Assembly (NCBI GenBank): GCA_038380795.1
Contig: CM076261.1
Coordinates: forward strand, 35,675,866-35,739,865
DNA: 64,000 bases
Reading direction: 5' to 3'
Source: Pyrocephalus nanus
Lineage: Eukaryota > Chordata > Aves > Passeriformes > Tyrannidae
Within the stretch, counting starts at the first letter, position 1. The number at the start of each line of letters is the position of its first letter. The translations under genes were made by a program, and so were the position numbers. This document shows, piece by piece, positions 60,647-64,000 of this stretch. The notes beneath the pieces are model-generated. The model had not been told where the DNA came from and ran no database searches. It saw only the letters and a program-made list of their open reading frames with translations.

Positions 60647-61490
60647 AGTGTGTTGACCCTGGCTGGCCACCAGTTACCCACTAAAGCTGTTCTCTCACTG
60701 CCCTCTGCAACTGGACAGAGGAGAGAAAAATATAATGAAGGGTTAATAGGCTGAGATAAGGACTGGGAGAGATCACTCACTGATCACTGTCATGGCAAAA
60801 CAGATTAGAAGTGGGAATATTAATTAAATTTATTGCTAACAGAATCAGAGCAGGAGAATGAGAAGTAAAATAAATCTTAAAAACATCTTTCCCCACCCCT
60901 CCTTCATTCCCAAGTTCTACCTTCTCCTCCACCATCAGCGCAGGGAGACAGGGAATGGAAGTTACAGTCAGTTCATCACAGGTTGTTGCCGCTTATGCTC
61001 AGAGAGAGGAGTCCTTCCCCTTCTCCTTGTGGAGACAATGCTTCACAAACTTCTCCAGTGTGAGTCCATCCCATGGGCAGCAGTTCTTCTTCACAAACTG
61101 CTGCAATGTGGGTCACTTTTCCATGGGGTGCAGTCTTTCAGGCACAGGCTGCTCCAGCATGGGCTCCTTTCTCCATGGGTCAGCAGGTCCCTGCCAGGAC
61201 CCTGCTCCAGCACGGGTTTCCCACAGGGTCACAGCCTCCTTCGTGCATCCACCTGCTTTGATGTGGGTCTTCTCCATGGGCTGCAGGTGGAACTCTGCAC
61301 CCCTGTTGACCTCCATGGGCAGCAGAGTCACAGCTGCATTATCATGATCTTCACTGCAGGCTGCAGGGGAACCTCAGCTCTGATGCCTGGAATACCTCCT
61401 GCCCCTCCTTCTCCACGGACCTTGGTGTCTGCAGAGTCATTCCTCTCACATATTCTCTCTCCGTTCTCTGAGCACAATTACAGATCAAGC
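60647..61490 (-). mobile_element. LTR 3' three-quarters in reverse orientation
   Basis: The segment starts TGTAGTGTGTTGACCCTGGC, the reverse complement of an LTR end (..CACTACA), and runs back through GAGATAAGGACTGGGAGAGA, CAGTCAGTTCATCACAGG and TTGGTGTCTGCAGAGTCATT to ACAATTACAG. The LTR's first ~205 bp are missing from this end and appear instead in forward orientation just upstream (60438-60646). The body contains imperfect ~40-bp units with TCCATGGG or CCAGCATGGG motifs. Large frames such as 60858-61511(+) fall inside it and are not genes. Confidence 0.8.
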
Positions 61491-61741
61491 AAATCATACC
61501 AAATATGCTGAGCCGGAAGGGACCCACAAGAATCAGTCTAACTCTTAGTCTTGCACAGGACCAGCCCCTAAAGTCTAAGAGTCTCATGCAAAACACTTCT
61601 TGAACTCTGTCAGGCTTGGTGCAGTGACCACTTCCCTGGGGAGCCTGTTCTAGTGCCCAATCACTCTCTGGGTAAAGAATCTTTTTCTAATGTCTAATCT
61701 AAACCTCCCCTGACACAGCTTCAGACCATTCCCTTATCTGT
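61491..61741 (-). mobile_element. CR1: CR1 LINE 3' segment, minus strand
   Basis: The plus strand reads AAATCATACCAAATATGCTG, then AGCCGGAAGGGACCCACAAG, CTTGAACTCTGTCAGGCTTG and TAATCTAAACCTCCCCTGAC. This is a CR1-Y-like 3' region in reverse orientation. It is wedged between two copies of the same LTR family. The full LTR begins at 61742. Confidence 0.88.
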
Positions 61742-62690
61742 TGTATTGTGGTTTTGTGTCCAGGTTTTGGTAGCAGGAGGGCTACAGGAGTGGCTTCTGT
61801 GAGAAGCTGCCAGAAGCTTCCACTATGTCCTTCATAGCCAGTGCCAGCTGACTTCAGGACAGACCTGCTGGTGGCCAAGGCCAAGCCTGGCAGGAGTTGT
61901 AGTAATGCCTCCTTAATAACATATTTAAGGAGGAAAATATTGTTGGGCAGATGAAAACTGCAGCCAGAGAAGAGCAGAGTGAGAACATGTGAAAAACTCT
62001 GCAGACACCAAGGTGAGAGGAGAAGGAGGAGGAGGAGGAGGTGCTCCAGGCACCAGAGCTGAGATTGTCCTGAAGCCTGTAGTGAAGACCGTAGGGAAGC
62101 AGCTGTCTGCCCCCAGCCCATGGAGGTCAACAAGATTGTAGAGCAGCCCAATGCAGCCCACTGAGGAGAGCCGTGCCAGAGCAAGTGGATGGAAAAATGA
62201 AGGCTGTGACCCCATGGGAAGCCCATGCTGGCTCCTGATAGGGTCTCATGGATTTGTGGAGAGAAAAGCCCACCCTAGAGCAGGTTTCCTGGTAGGATTT
62301 GTGATCCCGTGGGGGAACCACACTGGAAAAAACCACACAGGTAAAAACCTGTGATGAACTGACTGAAACCACCATTCCTCATCTCTGTGTGCATCTGGGG
62401 AGAAAGAGATAGAGCCTGAAAGAGAGGGAAGGATGGGGAAAAGGTGTTTTTAAGATTTGTTTTACTTCTTATAATCCTGCTCTGATTTTGTTTGGTAATA
62501 AAGTCAGTTAAATTCTCAAATCAAGTCTGTTTTGTCCGTGACAGTAATCACAAAGAGAGTGATCTCTCTTTGTCTTTATCTAAACTTATGACCTTTTGTT
62601 AAGTTTTCTCTCCCCTGTTCACTTGCAGAGGGAAGTGATAGAATAGCTTTGGTTGGCACCTGGCATCCAGCCAGGTTCAACCCACCACTA
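61742..62690 (+). mobile_element. Full-length avian ERV LTR, plus strand, ~950 bp
   Basis: The LTR begins TGTATTGTGGTTTTGTGTCC and ends GGTTCAACCCACCACTA. In order it contains the shared 5' block (GAAGCTGCCAGAAGCTTCC), a TATTTAAGG promoter-like box near 61920, a GGAGGAGGAGG tract, CCATGGGAAGCCCATGCTGG-type units, AATAAA at 62497-62502 and the U5 block GGCACCTGGCATCCAGCC. Flanks ATCTG and ATCTA are similar, but boundaries are uncertain by a base or two. The minus-strand 175-codon frame at 61699-62226 is an antisense artefact of this GC-rich, repetitive LTR. Confidence 0.82.
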
Positions 62691-63386
62691 ATCTAAGTCT
62701 ACCTTTTTATTCTGAAGATGTATTTCCTCAAGTCAGCTGGTATTTTTAATCCAAATAATATTTGTGTGAATAGCTTTGCCATGTGTATACTTTTGAACAG
62801 TAACCCAGCCAGATGAATCAGCTCTGTGATGGATCTTAAACTCTTCTGAATGAACACAGATTATTGACAAAATTTAAACTCCACATACCTCTGAGAGAAG
62901 TTTCGGGACTCTGCAGATATGAGGAACAAACAAAATTCCTGCTGCCAGTAATGCACTTTAAGCTCTGGTGAAATACTCTTGGCTCACAGATGGAAATTCT
63001 ACATCATCTGATAGTGTGTCTTGACATGACCTACTATTCAGAGCGACAAGCATTCATGGGCATAATGTTTCCCTGATTCCCACACCACCTGACAAACATA
63101 ATTAATCTTCTGGTGCTGAAGAGGAAACAAATATTGATTCAGATACTAAGCAAGAAGATCAAGTAATGTCAAAAAGCTGAGTTTTGCTATTCTGTTATTG
63201 AGGAAAGGAGGAAATGCATGTTTTCTACATTTTCTCTTCCAAACTGCCACCACAGGCTTGAGTTGCTTCATTTGGAACCAATATTAAGAACTGAAGCCAA
63301 GCAACCTTCAGAAATTCTGTGGCAATGTAATTGGCAAACATTTCTGGGAATGGTCAGTGAACAGCAGGGAAAAACAAGTAGGATAG
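62691..63386. other. Unique spacer between two LTRs
   Basis: About 700 bp with no recognisable repeat or gene. Confidence 0.5.
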
Positions 63387-63966
63387 TGTGGTAGGTTGAC
63401 CTTAGCTGGAAGTAAGGTGCCCAGCAAGCTGTTCTTTCACTTCCCTACTCAACATGACAGGGAGGGGAGAAAATAAAATAGAAAAGAACTCATAGTTCAA
63501 GATAAAGTAATTTTAATAAGACAAAGGCAAAAGCTGTATGCAAGGAAGCTATAAATTTTCCCTTGCTGTGAAGTCAAGAAAAGCAAAATATTAATCTCTG
63601 TGTTCCATCAGCAGGCAATGTCAAGCCACTTCCTGGGAAGTAGGGCTTCAGTACACATTGTGGTGGCTTCAGAAGACAAATATTAGAATAAAAATGTCCC
63701 CCCACTCCTTCTTTCTTCCAGCTTTTAGAGCTGAGAAGACATGATATAGTATAGAATGTGATCAGTTTGGGTCAGCTGTCCTGGCTAGGTGCCCCCGTAA
63801 GGTCTTGTCTATCTTCAGCCTCCTGGTAAGGGATGAATGTTGGAGAGACAGTGCTGATGCTGTGCCAGCATTGCTCAGAAGTAGCAAAAAAACCACACTG
63901 ATGCATTTTCAATACCTTTCTAGCTACTAATACAAGGAAAAATTAATCTCAGCCAGATGCAATACA
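63387..63966 (-). mobile_element. Solo LTR, minus strand, 580 bp
   Basis: The plus strand begins TGTGGTAGGTTGACCTTAGC and ends CTCAGCCAGATGCAATACA. It contains GTCCCCCCACTCCTTCTTTC and GTTTGGGTCAGCTGTCCTGG, the reverse of blocks in the LTR at 32247. The flanks GATAG (63382-63386) and GATGG (63967-63971) form a 5-bp duplication with one mismatch, as expected for an ERVL-type insertion. There is no internal sequence, so it is a solo LTR. Confidence 0.8.
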
Positions 63967-64000
63967 GATGGAAAACAGGTCAGGAGAAAATTTTTCATTG
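63967..64000. other. Flanking sequence after LTR
   Basis: The last 34 bases carry no recognisable feature. Confidence 0.5.

Noticed and set aside
61699..62226. 175-codon minus-strand frame
   Set aside because: Antisense to the full LTR. Its low stop density comes from GC-rich repeat units, and the leucine run is the translation of a GGAGGAGG tract.
62690..62730. CR1-like words (AATCTAAGTCTACC) to the right of the LTR at 61742, suggesting that the CR1 at 61491 continues beyond it
   Set aside because: The words would repeat a CR1 position already present on the left of the LTR (TAATCTAAACCTCC), so a simple split CR1 is not consistent, and the match is short.
1..64000. tRNA, rRNA, CRISPR array or operon-like gene clusters
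   Set aside because: No cloverleaf B-box pattern, no rRNA core motif, no regularly spaced direct repeats and no dense coding were seen on either strand.

Overview
The window is vertebrate nuclear DNA, almost certainly from a bird. The evidence is several CR1 LINEs, in both orientations, that end in the avian CR1 3' terminus (diverged copies of an ATTCTATG-type octamer next to a GGTTGGAAGGGACC-type motif), plus long terminal repeats (LTRs) of avian endogenous-retrovirus types. The LTR types suggest a songbird, but that is inference. The sequence is AT-rich. I see no rRNA or tRNA gene, no CRISPR array and no operon-like gene packing. Bases 1-64000 read as intergenic or deep-intronic DNA in a gene-poor region.

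Layout. 1-8.4 kb: AT-rich, apparently unique DNA with two short CR1 3' ends. 8.4-10.9 kb: a three-level nest, in which a plus-strand CR1 is split by a minus-strand CR1 that is itself split by a 907-bp LTR with a perfect 5-bp target duplication. 10.9-16.4 kb: unique DNA with one CR1. 16.4-17.5 kb: an LTR-like element with a long T tract and a 29-bp tandem duplication. 19.1-19.8 kb: a minus CR1. 21.3-25.2 kb: three plus-strand CR1 copies in a row, two of them carrying broken reverse-transcriptase reading frames. 27.4-28.1 kb: an LTR with TATA and polyadenylation signals. 31.9-32.8 kb: two abutting LTR-like units. 32.8-60.4 kb: mostly unique AT-rich DNA with two CR1 fragments. 60.4-64.0 kb: an LTR-rich block containing an apparently inside-out LTR, a CR1, a full LTR and a related LTR on the opposite strand.

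Protein-coding content. No complete gene is recognisable. All longer open frames are either decayed CR1 ORF2, frames across LTRs or low-complexity tracts, or of a length expected by chance in AT-rich DNA. A few segments look like internal or terminal exons because an open frame lies between reasonable splice signals: 11338-11445(+), 36117-36305(+), and a possible minus-strand series at 58926-59054, 56645-56742 and 46940-47160. In that series the last two segments are phase-compatible and the final one ends in a stop followed by an ATTAAA signal. These are hypotheses without homology support.

The window therefore mainly records the retroelement history of an avian gene desert: layered insertions, microhomology deletions, and inversion or recombination among LTRs that share their 3' ends. 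No new functional system is demonstrated. The strongest leads are the inside-out LTR, the nested insertion with its datable order, and the possible minus-strand exon series.
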